Counted from the stretch's first letter, positions 23,650 to 31,908 are shown. The stretch: 43,835 nt of DNA from Bacteroidales bacterium (GCA_017965765.1 JAGCPJ010000075.1:1-43835), one strand, 5' to 3'. The notes: a model not told the origin generated them from the letters alone. Numbers and translations are program-made.

Positions 23650-24854
23650 TTCACGGAGAGTTTCACCGTCTGGCAACTGATGCCGTCGCTCACGGAAACA
23701 AAGTACATACCAGCCCGGAGGTCTTCCGTATCGATACGGACAGGCTCATTCGTCTGGTTCACAGCGAAGGAGCGGATCACACGACCTTGGAGATCGGTGA
23801 CCGTCACGGTAGCATTGGCATTCATCTCACCCATCTCAAGCATGGTGAAAGAAGCAGCAGGGTTGGGATAGAGCGACATAGAGGCCTTGGCTTCAGCAAC
23901 GTTGTTATAGGCGGTCACAGGAGTCACAGGAGTCTCCCAAACATAGGTCCAGGGAGCAATCTCGGTGCCGATGTTGTAATCACCCCATTTTACGAAGTCG
24001 TTGGTAACGAGGATTTGTTCATTGAAGGTGAACCAGGAAGCGACACCGTTGACGTTATACATGGCGTTATATCCTTGAAGGACATAGTGGTCTTCTCCAT
24101 CGACGAAAGTGATGTCGGTGAGCCAGCCCTCTGCCGAGGCATTGTACTCGAAACGGCCGTCAGCGGCAGCGATGACATCCATCACGTCTTTGACAGTGAA
24201 ATCAGTCTCATTGGAGAAACGGCAACCCCAAGCGAAGCACACATCCTTGGGTTCAGCGAAGTTCACTGCGAAAACGACTTGGTTCTCACCAGCGCCGACC
24301 CAATAGAGGATCTCCGATGCGTCGATCATGGCTTCGTCTGCCAGCGGGTAAACTGCTGCGATTTCCTTTTCCCAGACATAGATATAGTTCTCAGGGTCAA
24401 CCATGGTGCCACAATGGGTATCGCCCCATTTGATGTAGTCGCCATTCACGAGGGTCTTGACATCGAAGGTGTCCCACGATGATTCACCGTTGACCAGGTA
24501 AGAGGCCCACATCTGTTCGACGAGGCTCAGATCGAGGACGCCGTCGTTGAAAAACAGGTCATTGAGCCAGCTTCCACTAGCATCATAACTGAAACGATAA
24601 TCGACTTCGGCAATTTTGTCCATGACGTCTTTGATGGTGACACTTTCCTCGGAAAAGCGATAGCCCCATGCCAAGGCAGTGTCGGGTTCAGCCCAGTTGA
24701 CAATGAAGACCACCTGGTTTTCACCTTCGCCAATCCAATAGCGGATGTCGGCAGGATCGATGGTAGCATCTTGTTGGGCGAAAAGGTTGGTCGTGAAAAG
24801 ACCGAAGATTCCCATAAGGAACAAAAGGGTAAAGTTTTTGATACGCATACGCAT
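23646..24854 (-). CDS. T9SS-secreted protein with two copies of a ~125-residue domain, first gene of the cobalamin operon
   Basis: A 402-residue exported protein: signal peptide to about residue 27 (ending TTNLFAQ), two related domains at 38-162 and 183-307, then a T9SS type A sorting domain (SLYPNPAASFTMLEMGE onward). Each domain follows one pattern: YW(I/V)GxGENQVVF, then NWAEP or NFAEP, AWGxRFS, xxKDVMDxIAxxDxRF, a WL-D/T box, NGxxSW, (I/V)KWGD...GT, and Y(I/T)YVWE. I know similar W-x-G-x-G-x-N, WGYRF sequences from secreted proteins of other phyla, but no function. As the first gene behind the riboswitch, it is the prime candidate for a B12-related surface function. ATG at 24848 is an alternative start. 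Confidence 0.75.
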   Translation of the reverse strand: MRMRIKNFTLLFLMGIFGLFTTNLFAQQDATIDPADIRYWIGEGENQVVFIVNWAEPDTALAWGYRFSEESVTIKDVMDKIAEVDYRFSYDASGSWLNDLFFNDGVLDLSLVEQMWASYLVNGESSWDTFDVKTLVNGDYIKWGDTHCGTMVDPENYIYVWEKEIAAVYPLADEAMIDASEILYWVGAGENQVVFAVNFAEPKDVCFAWGCRFSNETDFTVKDVMDVIAAADGRFEYNASAEGWLTDITFVDGEDHYVLQGYNAMYNVNGVASWFTFNEQILVTNDFVKWGDYNIGTEIAPWTYVWETPVTPVTAYNNVAEAKASMSLYPNPAASFTMLEMGEMNANATVTVTDLQGRVIRSFAVNQTNEPVRIDTEDLRAGMYFVSVSDGISCQTVKLSVK

Positions 24855-24955
24855 AAGTTTTAAAGGTTAATACTTCAAATTACCTCAAAACTTCAAGGAT
24901 GGGGTTGGATTATAATAAAGATAGCCAGCTCTTATCCCGAAAGCTTTGTTTTACG

Positions 24956-25113
24956 ACATGAGGCAGGTCTTCTGACTTGGGTCTCTTCTTGCCGCCTTCC
25001 CATCAGACGGAGTGTCCGACAGTGGCATCATGGCAAGTGTCCAACCGACACAGCAGCGGGAACTGTCCGGGATTCACACCCGATTCCCTATTGAGTCCTT
25101 TCGGACACCACAT
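24956..25113 (-). promoter_or_regulatory. Cobalamin (B12) riboswitch
   Basis: On the minus strand the segment contains the hallmark cobalamin-aptamer elements in order: GGGAATCGGGTGTGAATCCC, GGACAGTTCCCGCTGCTGTG, GATGCCACTG, GATGGGAAGG and the B12 box AGTCAGAAGACCTGCC. A promoter box precedes it and the 402-residue T9SS protein starts about 100 bases downstream. I see no intrinsic terminator between aptamer and gene, so control of translation start is more likely than termination. When the ligand binds, the operon should be switched off. Apart from this leader, the stretch 24855-25135 holds no gene. Confidence 0.93.
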
Positions 25114-25121
25114 ATCAAGTG

Positions 25122-25129
25122 CAAAAGTA
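25122..25129 (-). promoter_or_regulatory. Promoter of the riboswitch operon
   Basis: TACTTTTG on the minus strand fits TAnnTTTG. The predicted transcript would start right before the aptamer. A TTTG lies about 22 bases upstream, inside the 3' end of the aldo/keto reductase gene. Confidence 0.5.
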
Positions 25130-25135
25130 GGAATT

Positions 25136-26155
25136 TTATTGTTTGTTGGCCCAAAACTGCTGAAAATCCTGATAATTTTTTTTAAGCAGGTTGGGGATAT
25201 CGAGTCCATAAGGACATTTGCTCTTGCATTGGTCGCAATGTATGCAATCTTCAATGACTTTCATCTTCTCGGCCCATTCCTCTGTGAGATAGACGCTCAG
25301 TGGCGCACGACGCAGGAACAGGCTCATGCGGTTGCAGTCGTTGATCTGAATTCCCACGGTGCAGGGCATGCAATAGCCGCAGCCGCGACAGAAATCACCG
25401 GAGAGTGCCTTCCTCTCCTCCTCCACCTTTTTCCATCGTGCAGCCGACATCTCGGGAGGATTGTCTTGATAGGAGATGAACTCATCCAATTCACTTTCCC
25501 GTTGGATGCCCCAGATGGGAAGGGCATGATCGTATTGGTCCAGAAAGGCGTAGGCCAAGGCGGAGTCGTTGATCAAGCCACCTGCCAGTGCCTTCATGCA
25601 GATAAAGCCCATGTTATGTTTGCGGGCGGCTTCCACAATGGCGGCGTCTTTGTCGGAAGACAGATAGGAAAACGGATACTGCAGGGTGTCATAGATACCT
25701 TTCTCAATCGCCTCCATGGCCACATGTTGCCGATGGTTGCTGATACCGATAAACCGCACCTTCCCTTGGCGTTGGGCAACCTTCATGGCATCATACAGCC
25801 CCACCTTGTCGCCAGGCTTGGGACAATAGCTGGGATTATGGAACTGATAGATGTCAAGGTAATCCGTCTTCAGATTGTTCAGGGTAGTGTGGAGATCTTG
25901 CCAAAACTCCTCCACCGTAGTGGCACCTGTCTTGGAGGCAATCACGATCTTGTCGCGGCAATGCGAGAAAGCCTCGCCGATCTTCACCTCGCTGTCCGTA
26001 TAGAACCGTGCGGTATCGTAAAAATCAATGCCATTGTCGTAGGCTTTGTGCAGCAGATACACTGCCTCGCTGAGGCTAATCCGTTGAATGGGCAGGGCCC
26101 CAAAGCCATTCTTGTTGACTTTCAACCCCGTGTTTCCTATCGCTATCTTTTTCAT
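25136..26155 (-). CDS. Aldo/keto reductase with C-terminal 4Fe-4S domain
   Basis: A 339-residue cytoplasmic oxidoreductase. The N-terminal TIM barrel (about 1-230) shows aldo/keto reductase features: GNTGLKVNKNGFGALPI, DFYDTARFYTDSE, IVIASKTG, YLDIYQFHNPSY, GISNHRQH. The C-terminal part holds two cysteine clusters, CRGCGYCMPCTVGIQI and CIHCDQCKSKCPYG, typical of ferredoxin-like extensions in anaerobes. Substrate unknown. The ATG at 26155 is chosen because MKKIAIGNTGLKV is the family start and a promoter box precedes it closely. It is transcribed divergently from aroQ with overlapping promoter elements. Confidence 0.9.
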   Translation of the reverse strand: MKKIAIGNTGLKVNKNGFGALPIQRISLSEAVYLLHKAYDNGIDFYDTARFYTDSEVKIGEAFSHCRDKIVIASKTGATTVEEFWQDLHTTLNNLKTDYLDIYQFHNPSYCPKPGDKVGLYDAMKVAQRQGKVRFIGISNHRQHVAMEAIEKGIYDTLQYPFSYLSSDKDAAIVEAARKHNMGFICMKALAGGLINDSALAYAFLDQYDHALPIWGIQRESELDEFISYQDNPPEMSAARWKKVEEERKALSGDFCRGCGYCMPCTVGIQINDCNRMSLFLRRAPLSVYLTEEWAEKMKVIEDCIHCDQCKSKCPYGLDIPNLLKKNYQDFQQFWANKQ

Positions 26156-26172
26156 AAGGCTACAATTTGCCC

Positions 26173-26180
26173 CAAATATA
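26173..26180 (-). promoter_or_regulatory. -7 box of the aldo/keto reductase gene
   Basis: TATATTTG on the minus strand fits TAnnTTTG, 17 bases before the start codon. A TTG lies at 26203-26205 on the same strand, about 22 bases upstream. The element interlocks with the aroQ promoter. Confidence 0.4.
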
Positions 26181-26194
26181 AGAAAAATTATCAC

Positions 26195-26202
26195 TACTTT
26201 TG
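26195..26202 (+). promoter_or_regulatory. -7 box of aroQ, predicted leaderless
   Basis: TACTTTTG fits TAnnTTTG and ends only four bases before the aroQ ATG. Transcription should therefore begin at or next to the start codon. TTTG at 26166-26169 may act as the -33 element, though the spacing (25 bases) is long. Confidence 0.5.
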
Positions 26203-26206
26203 CAAT

Positions 26207-26629
26207 ATGAAAAAAATATTGATTCTCAACGGTCCAAATTTGAACCTTTTAGGTCGCCGCGAACCCGAGATTTACGGACAAGTCTCGTTTGAAACTTACT
26301 TCCAGTCGCTCAAGAAAGCATTCCCAGCAATCCAGCTTGACTACTGTCAATCCAACCACGAAGGTGTTTTGATTGACACACTGCAAGCGGCTGACGGTGC
26401 CTACGACGGCGTGGTGATCAACCCTGGCGGCTATGCCCACACCTCCATTGCCCTCACTGACTGCATCAGAGCCATCGGCGTCCCCGTCGTGGAAGTCCAT
26501 ATCACCGACATCAGCAAAAGGGAACCCTACCGGCAGCATTCATTCACCGCCGAAGCCTGCAAGACCTGTATCATGGGCAAGGGATTGGAAGGTTATGCCT
26601 TAGCCGTTCGAGAACTTCTTGGGATCTAA
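26207..26629 (+). CDS. aroQ: 3-dehydroquinate dehydratase, type II
   Basis: The third step of the shikimate pathway: trans-dehydration of 3-dehydroquinate, as a cytoplasmic dodecamer. Its 140 residues are the usual length. Signature NGPNLNLLGRREPEIYG with catalytic Tyr23, QSNHEG, INPGGYAHTS, and EVHITDISKREPYRQHS with His98 and Arg109. The ATG at 26207 gives the canonical MKKILILNGPNLN start. Further upstream codons in the frame would run through the promoter. The 3' end overlaps the convergent glycosyltransferase gene by 30 bases. Confidence 0.96.
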   Translation: MKKILILNGPNLNLLGRREPEIYGQVSFETYFQSLKKAFPAIQLDYCQSNHEGVLIDTLQAADGAYDGVVINPGGYAHTSIALTDCIRAIGVPVVEVHITDISKREPYRQHSFTAEACKTCIMGKGLEGYALAVRELLGI

Positions 26630-27628
26630 ATCCGTGTATTTTTTCTTTCCTTTGAGGAAATTCTCTACAACGATGTTCCTGAGATACATCCGGCTCACCT
26701 TGTTGTGAGGCAGTTGCCTGCGCTGTTTGCGGAGTGAAGGGATGCGTTTGTAGAATGCAAAATGAGCTCTGATCACCGCCCAAAAGTCTTTCAAGCCCCC
26801 ATTGCAGAGGAACTTCAAGGCCGCCACCCAGTCGAGGGCAATGCGGTAGGCGATGGTCCAGAAAACCCGATGGGAAGGCAAGTTCTTATAGAGCAACGAA
26901 AGGTTGTTCCTGAAATTCAAATAGGTCTTCCTCGAAGAACTCTTGGGAAGGGTGCCGCCGCCGATATGATACACTTTCGACTGCGGACAACAATAGATCT
27001 TGTATCCCAAATTCTTCATTCTCCAGCAAAAGTCAATCTCCTCCATGTGGGCAAAGAAAGCATCGTCGAGACCGCCATGTTCCAAATACAAGTCAGCCCT
27101 GACAAACATACAGGCACCTGTGGCCCAGAAGACCTCCATCGTGTCATCATATTGTCCGTGATCCTCTTCTAGGTGTTGGAAAAGGCGACCGCGACAGAAG
27201 GGATAGCCATACTTGTCGATGAATCCTCCTGAGGCTCCCGCATATTCGAACTTGTTTTTCTCAAAATAAGACAGAATCTTGGGTTGGCATGCGGCAATGT
27301 CATGGTCGGCATCCATCAGTTCGATGACAGGCTCAATCCAATGAGGTGCGACTTCAATGTCAGAATTCAACAACACGTAATACTCCGCTTCTATTTGGCG
27401 AAGCGCAAGATTGTATCCCGTAGCAAATCCACCATTGAATCCATTGATTATCAATCGGATATCTGGAAATCTTTCCTGCATGAGAGCCACAGAACCATCC
27501 GTGGAGGCGTTATCGGCAACGACAATCTCAGCCCAATCGCCAGGGGTATTGGCGATGACATTGGGCAGGAACTCTTCCAAGAACTTCTTGCCGTTGTAGT
27601 TCAATATGACGACAGCCACCTTTTTCAT
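26600..27628 (-). CDS. Glycosyltransferase family 2
   Basis: A 342-residue GT-A fold glycosyltransferase. Motifs in order: VVILNYNGKKFLEEFLPNV (donor-binding start), VADNASTDGS, NGFNGGFATGYN, YYVLLNSDIEV (metal-binding acidic motif), and ATGACMFVRADLYLEHGG with MEEIDFCWRM (acceptor side). The pattern is that of rhamnosyl- or similar transferases of cell-surface glycans; donor and acceptor are unknown. The ATG at 27628 (MKKVAVVILNYNG) overlaps the acyltransferase stop by 4 bases, so the two are coupled. This suggests a shared role in lipopolysaccharide or envelope assembly. A longer GTG start is less likely. Confidence 0.92.
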   Translation of the reverse strand: MKKVAVVILNYNGKKFLEEFLPNVIANTPGDWAEIVVADNASTDGSVALMQERFPDIRLIINGFNGGFATGYNLALRQIEAEYYVLLNSDIEVAPHWIEPVIELMDADHDIAACQPKILSYFEKNKFEYAGASGGFIDKYGYPFCRGRLFQHLEEDHGQYDDTMEVFWATGACMFVRADLYLEHGGLDDAFFAHMEEIDFCWRMKNLGYKIYCCPQSKVYHIGGGTLPKSSSRKTYLNFRNNLSLLYKNLPSHRVFWTIAYRIALDWVAALKFLCNGGLKDFWAVIRAHFAFYKRIPSLRKQRRQLPHNKVSRMYLRNIVVENFLKGKKKYTDLDPKKFSNG

Positions 27629-28449
27629 GATGCCTCTGTTTTTCGAGTATGTTTCCACCGACGGTGCGACCACAGCCAGTTGTCCGGGCTGTTCTTAATA
27701 GAACGCTCCACCTGGCGCACATATTGTTCCAAGATCTCCCCTTCCCCCATCGTTCGAGGTTCCTCGCAGATCTGGTGGAACCTCACCAAGTAATGCCCCC
27801 GATGTTCACGGGTCATCTCCATATAGACCACGGCGTAATCATATTTCTTGGCAAGTTTTTCCAACCCCGTGTACCAGCAGGTTTCACGATGCAGGAATCC
27901 CGTCCAATAGTCTGTTGCTGCGCCACGAGGCGACTGATCGCCAAGGACCAGCACCGCATTGACGGAACCGTTGATCTGATCCAGCACGTTTTTCATCTGC
28001 CGGTCTTCGATCATCACCTCCTTGTCATCGGTGAAATTGGTCCTCAACCGAAAAACAAGGCGGTCGAAGTAAGGGCTCTCCAGCTTTTTATAGACCGCAA
28101 AATGGCGGTGTGGCGAAAGGGTATGTTGGGCATGCCAGAACCATTCCCAGTTGCCGGAATGCTGGGTAGCCAAGAAGACGCTTTTTTGTTTTTGGTACAG
28201 CTCGTTGAGCAGCTCTGGATTGACAAGGGTAAGGTGTTCAAGGACTTGTTCTGTCGTCATCCTTCTGAGTTTGAGTGTTTCCGCAAACAGGTCACAAAAG
28301 TTGTGATAGAACTTCTTCTCGATGGCTTTAATCTCCTTGGGCGTTTTTTCGGGAAACGACTTCACCAGATTGTCACGCACCACTTTACGGCGGTAGCGGA
28401 CAAGATGATAAAGGAAGAAGAAACCGATGTCAGCGCCAAGGTACAGCAT
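27625..28449 (-). CDS. Lipid A biosynthesis-type lysophospholipid acyltransferase (LpxL/HtrB family)
   Basis: A 274-residue acyltransferase of the lipid A late acyltransferase family, acting at the inner membrane. Catalytic HX4E is seen as His97 to Glu102 in TQHSGNWEWFW. Other family signs are YRRKVVRDNLVKSFPEK and LGDQSPRG. Only part of the usual N-terminal membrane segment is present (MLYLGADIGFFFLYHLV): relatives normally have 20-25 more hydrophobic residues. Extension is blocked by the stop of the GWxTD gene, which is in the same frame 6 bases upstream. So either the protein is short or an upstream stop separates what was once a longer N-terminus. Confidence 0.88.
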   Translation of the reverse strand: MLYLGADIGFFFLYHLVRYRRKVVRDNLVKSFPEKTPKEIKAIEKKFYHNFCDLFAETLKLRRMTTEQVLEHLTLVNPELLNELYQKQKSVFLATQHSGNWEWFWHAQHTLSPHRHFAVYKKLESPYFDRLVFRLRTNFTDDKEVMIEDRQMKNVLDQINGSVNAVLVLGDQSPRGAATDYWTGFLHRETCWYTGLEKLAKKYDYAVVYMEMTREHRGHYLVRFHQICEEPRTMGEGEILEQYVRQVERSIKNSPDNWLWSHRRWKHTRKTEAS

Positions 28450-28455
28450 ATCGCA

Positions 28456-29940
28456 TTATCTAGGATTCCGATACAAATCACCGGCACGGGTGCCCCAAGC
28501 ACCAGGAGCTTCGGTCTGGTCGATGATGTCACCCGTATAATCCGGACCGCGGAAACGAGAATAGATAACCAGCTGCCAACGCGGGTTACTGATCTCGCCG
28601 ACAATGTCGGAGTGGATCAGGTCATAATCGTTGGTCACCATGTCCTTGGAGACGAACACGAAGTGCTTGTTGCGCTGACCTCCAACTTCATAATAGTGCC
28701 AAATCTCATAAGGATAAGCCCCTGGCTCGAAAGGTTCCTCACAGATCTTGTCCGGAGTGCCGTACTTCAGATAGACATAGCCGCGGTCCGACATATATCC
28801 TTTCTTCGTCTTGGTAGAATAAGAGGCATTGACGCGCTTCACTTGGTTGTAGTACTCTTGCCAAGCATCCTTGGGATTGATGGGAGCGCGTGTTGCCCAG
28901 AAGTTGTAGAAGAACTGTTGCATGGTCTTCAGATCGTCGGTTTTCACCAGATTGTTGGAGTAATCGCGTTCCGATTCGGTGCAACGGGGATTGAGGCAAC
29001 GGATGTATTCACGGAGGGTATCGAGGTTGTCGATATTGGCAGCGAAGGTGTTGAGGATATCCGTTGCGGCAAGGTCTTGGAAGTTCACGGAACAACCCGG
29101 GTTATAGCGTTGGAAGAAGACGCTATTGGAAGCCAGGAGATTGTTACTACGGTCGCGCATCTCTACTACGAGGTAATAGTTACCCGTAGGCAAATTCTTG
29201 ATATCGAATGTGTTAAGCAAAATGTTAACCTGACCAACGTCCACCCGTTTGATAAAGTTGAAATCCTTCATCTTGATCGAAGTCTCATAGGCCTCAACAT
29301 AATAGTTGACCAAATACTGTCCTCCGTCCTGATAGAACTTGTTACTGTTGTAGAGTTCCGCATAGAACGACAACTTGTCGGCTTGTTGCGGATAGAAGGA
29401 ATAGACACGAGGGATGAGGTCGTAGCCGCTCTTGGTGAGCGTGGTGTTCACCTTGGCCTTTTGGAAACTTTCCACCAAGAGAATATCAGAAACGGCAGGT
29501 TGGTCGGCTGGGAAGTCCACAACCACGGTTTGTTCCGCCTTGAAAGGAATCTGTTGGGGATTATTCAGGTCCTTGATCGTGATCTCCATGGCATATTCTC
29601 CGTTTTCGAGCGAGAAGCGCTGCTCATCGATGAAGGCACCGCTGACTTTCGACGTGTCGGTTACGATGGGACTGTCAAGGGCGATCTTGGAGTAGTTGCA
29701 AACTTTGTCACCTTGTTTAAAGATGGTTTGCACTTCCACGGTCGCCTTGTATTTACCCGGCTCGAATTGGTTATAGACCACACTTGAGCAGTCAAAGGCT
29801 AGGGCGTTTTCAACAAACGGTTTGTCGCCCGGCACACAATAGGTCGTGTATGAAAGAAAAGACTGAAGGGACTTTTTTTGAGCGGTGAGCGCGAATGGAA
29901 GTAGCACGCATAGCACCAATAACATAACGATCTTTTTCAT
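28456..29940 (-). CDS. GWxTD domain-containing exported protein
   Basis: A 494-residue protein with a signal peptide (MKKIVMLLVLCVLLPFALTA) and a largely beta N-terminal half (about 30-330). The C-terminal GWxTD domain includes YNFWATRAPINPKDAWQEYY and GYMSDRGYVYLKYGTPDKI. The family is common in Bacteroidota; its function is not known. The ATG at 29940 is chosen because it begins the signal peptide and has a promoter box 30 bases upstream. An ATG 33 bases earlier gives an unlikely polar extension. First gene of a three-gene operon with the acyltransferase and glycosyltransferase. Confidence 0.88.
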   Translation of the reverse strand: MKKIVMLLVLCVLLPFALTAQKKSLQSFLSYTTYCVPGDKPFVENALAFDCSSVVYNQFEPGKYKATVEVQTIFKQGDKVCNYSKIALDSPIVTDTSKVSGAFIDEQRFSLENGEYAMEITIKDLNNPQQIPFKAEQTVVVDFPADQPAVSDILLVESFQKAKVNTTLTKSGYDLIPRVYSFYPQQADKLSFYAELYNSNKFYQDGGQYLVNYYVEAYETSIKMKDFNFIKRVDVGQVNILLNTFDIKNLPTGNYYLVVEMRDRSNNLLASNSVFFQRYNPGCSVNFQDLAATDILNTFAANIDNLDTLREYIRCLNPRCTESERDYSNNLVKTDDLKTMQQFFYNFWATRAPINPKDAWQEYYNQVKRVNASYSTKTKKGYMSDRGYVYLKYGTPDKICEEPFEPGAYPYEIWHYYEVGGQRNKHFVFVSKDMVTNDYDLIHSDIVGEISNPRWQLVIYSRFRGPDYTGDIIDQTEAPGAWGTRAGDLYRNPR

Positions 29941-29970
29941 GGCAATTTGATTTTCATTGTGATTGTGCTG

Positions 29971-29978
29971 CAAAAATA
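29971..29978 (-). promoter_or_regulatory. -7 box of the GWxTD operon
   Basis: TATTTTTG on the minus strand fits TAnnTTTG, 30 bases before the start codon. A possible TTG lies at 30002-30004, about 23 bases upstream. The rest of 29941-30064 is AT-rich and holds no other recognisable element. Confidence 0.4.
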
Positions 29979-30064
29979 ATCTTCATCAGGCTTCATGGGA
30001 TCAAAAAACGATTGCACTTTCTTCACAAGATTCAACAAATCTTTTATATTATATTGATTATCAA

Positions 30065-31723
30065 TTATTTATAAATCTTTTTTAGATATAGCAGCACCGT
30101 TTCCTCCAAGCCGGCACCATCGTCCATGATCGAAAGGATGCGTTTGGTCCGGCGGTTGGCGCCACTATAGGTAATCCCTTCCAACACGGCAATTTCGGCA
30201 TCGTTCAGACCCATCAGTGCCAGGCAGCAATGGCGCACATCTCCTGTGGAAAGTTCGCCGAAGTCTTGCAGCAGGTGGGACGAGAAATCGGGGAAACAGC
30301 TGTTGGCGGCACGAACCACCTCGATGAAATCCATCTCCGACAGCTTCAATTTCGGGTAGAGGCCGACGCTCTTGGTCATGATGTCCTTCCCTTTCAGCGA
30401 CTTGCGAATCTTGAGCGTGATGGGAGCATTCAGGTAACGGTCCAGCGCTGCTTCAAAATCGATGGAAAGCGCCTGTTCATGTCGTTCCAGCTGTTGTTTG
30501 GTGGCGTCCAGTTCTTGTGTGATGGTCTGGAGCCGTTGGTCCTTGCCCTCGGTCTCCTCGCGATGGCTTTTCTCAATGTCGGACAGTTGCCGTTCGATAT
30601 GGGTAATGCGATGGCGATTGCGGACGATGATATAAGCCATCAGGGCAATCACGGCAAGCACCAAGACGGCGACGATGAGGATGTGTGGCGTCAGGACGGA
30701 ACGGGACGCTTGGGGAACATCGGCATTCTTGAGGCTGTCATAGATGAATTCGATCTCCATCTTGTCGAAGGAACGATTGGCCTCACGGATAGAGTTCTGG
30801 ACATAGAAAAGGGTGTAGTAATTCTCTTTCTCAGCATCTCCCCGCTCCCGCCAAATCTCGGCCAGTTTAGCAGCCGCGTCAATACGGGTGTAAGGGCCTC
30901 CCGTCACAAAGGAGCGTTCAAGATAAATCACTGCCGAATCCAGTTGTTGACGCTCAAAGAAGAGACCTCCGATGGCATGATCGTACCAAGCATCGCCAAA
31001 GTTCCAAAGTCGGTTGGCCTCCTTGAACTTGCCCAAAGCACACTCATAGCCCTTGTTCGCGAGATAGACCTCCCCTGCGCTACGGATGCAGGCGGCAACG
31101 CCCAGGGTGTCGTTCACCTGGGCAAAATAATAGCGGGCAGAGTCAAAGGCTTGAAGTGCCGAGGTTTGGATGTTGTAGTTGTAGAGGATCTCTCCAAGAC
31201 GGAAATGGCACAAGCCCTTGAAACGTGTCTGCTCGTTATCTTTGTTGGCTTGACCGGCCCAAACCGTTTCCAAAGCGGCCACAAAATAGTCAGCCGCATC
31301 AACATCTTGACGGGCTGAAGTGTTTTCCGTACCAAGATAATAATACGATTTTGCAAGCAGGAAACGTAAGGCGCCGTCCTTGGGATAGCACTGGACAAGA
31401 CTGTCGAAGAATGTCACCGTCTCATCAAGCGGCTCATAGATCGCTCCTAGCTTCCCGACCTTGTATTGTGCCTCGGTCTTCAACACCCGGAATTCATGGC
31501 GTTCAACCTCATTCCAACCATCCAGTTGCGATACCGCGGCACATTCCTCCAGCAGTTGCAAGGCCTGTTCTGGATGCGTTTCCATCAAGGTCGCTGCCTG
31601 CCGCAGCTCTTGGAAATGATGCGGCGTAGCCTGCTCGTTGAAGACGGACGACTTTTTCAAACAGGAGCAGAGAAGGGTGACTATCAGCGCCATACCCAAA
31701 GTAAAACGACCCAAAGACCTCAT
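30065..31723 (-). CDS. Membrane-spanning TPR protein with C-terminal helix-turn-helix, putative regulator
   Basis: A 552-residue protein. The N-terminal signal has a lipobox (MALIVTLLCSC). A tetratricopeptide region covers about 40-330 (for example LRFLLAKSYYYLGTENTSAR and GLCHFRLGEILYNYNIQTSA), then a membrane helix at about 344-366 (ILIVAVLVLAVIALMAYIIV), a coiled coil (about 370-420), and a C-terminal HTH-like region (LSTGDVRHCCLALMGLNDAE, then ITYSGANRRTKRIL). This layout is frequent in Bacteroidota and suggests a sensor with periplasmic TPRs and a cytoplasmic DNA-binding end. Targets unknown. The ATG at 31723 gives the signal sequence, and an upstream ATG 33 bases away is less likely. 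Confidence 0.8.
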   Translation of the reverse strand: MRSLGRFTLGMALIVTLLCSCLKKSSVFNEQATPHHFQELRQAATLMETHPEQALQLLEECAAVSQLDGWNEVERHEFRVLKTEAQYKVGKLGAIYEPLDETVTFFDSLVQCYPKDGALRFLLAKSYYYLGTENTSARQDVDAADYFVAALETVWAGQANKDNEQTRFKGLCHFRLGEILYNYNIQTSALQAFDSARYYFAQVNDTLGVAACIRSAGEVYLANKGYECALGKFKEANRLWNFGDAWYDHAIGGLFFERQQLDSAVIYLERSFVTGGPYTRIDAAAKLAEIWRERGDAEKENYYTLFYVQNSIREANRSFDKMEIEFIYDSLKNADVPQASRSVLTPHILIVAVLVLAVIALMAYIIVRNRHRITHIERQLSDIEKSHREETEGKDQRLQTITQELDATKQQLERHEQALSIDFEAALDRYLNAPITLKIRKSLKGKDIMTKSVGLYPKLKLSEMDFIEVVRAANSCFPDFSSHLLQDFGELSTGDVRHCCLALMGLNDAEIAVLEGITYSGANRRTKRILSIMDDGAGLEETVLLYLKKIYK

Positions 31724-31753
31724 AACGAACGCACTTGGAAGGCATTGAAGATG

Positions 31754-31761
31754 CAAAGATA
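31754..31761 (-). promoter_or_regulatory. -7 box of the TPR/HTH regulator gene
   Basis: TATCTTTG on the minus strand fits TAnnTTTG, 30 bases before the start codon. The divergent tRNA promoter lies about 46 bases away. Confidence 0.45.
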
Positions 31762-31806
31762 AAGAATTTTTTTTCGTCGAATCAGTTGCATGAAAGCAAA
31801 AAGTTG

Positions 31807-31814
31807 TATTTTTG
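31807..31814 (+). promoter_or_regulatory. -7 box of tRNA-Ser(UGA)
   Basis: TATTTTTG fits TAnnTTTG, with a TTG at 31786-31788 (18 bases upstream). It ends four bases before the mature tRNA 5' end, so the transcript may start at or next to the tRNA itself. Confidence 0.5.
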
Positions 31815-31818
31815 CAGC

Positions 31819-31906
31819 GGAGATATGGCTGAGTGGTCGATAGCGGCGGTCTTGAAAACCGTTAAACCGAAAGGTTTCGGGGGTTCGAATCCCTCTGTCT
31901 CCGCCA
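31819..31906 (+). tRNA. tRNA-Ser, anticodon UGA
   Basis: Acceptor arm GGAGATA pairs with TGTCTCC. The anticodon loop CTTGAAA gives UGA, which reads UCA and related serine codons. A long variable arm (class II tRNA) and the T-loop GGTTCGAATCC are present. CCA is encoded at 31904-31906. Confidence 0.95.
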
Positions 31907-31908
31907 AG

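Noticed and set aside
25136..26155. Aldo/keto reductase as a member of the B12 operon
   Set aside because: It lies upstream of the riboswitch and its promoter, so it is outside the regulated transcript.
24977..26629. Extended upstream start for aroQ giving 550 residues
   Set aside because: The extra part runs through the riboswitch and the opposite aldo/keto reductase. AroQ is complete from 26207 with its own promoter box.
27649..29787. Plus-strand open frame of 712 codons opposite the acyltransferase and GWxTD genes
   Set aside because: Both opposite genes have clear family motifs and the frame crosses two genes. Its translation has no domain, signal or promoter.
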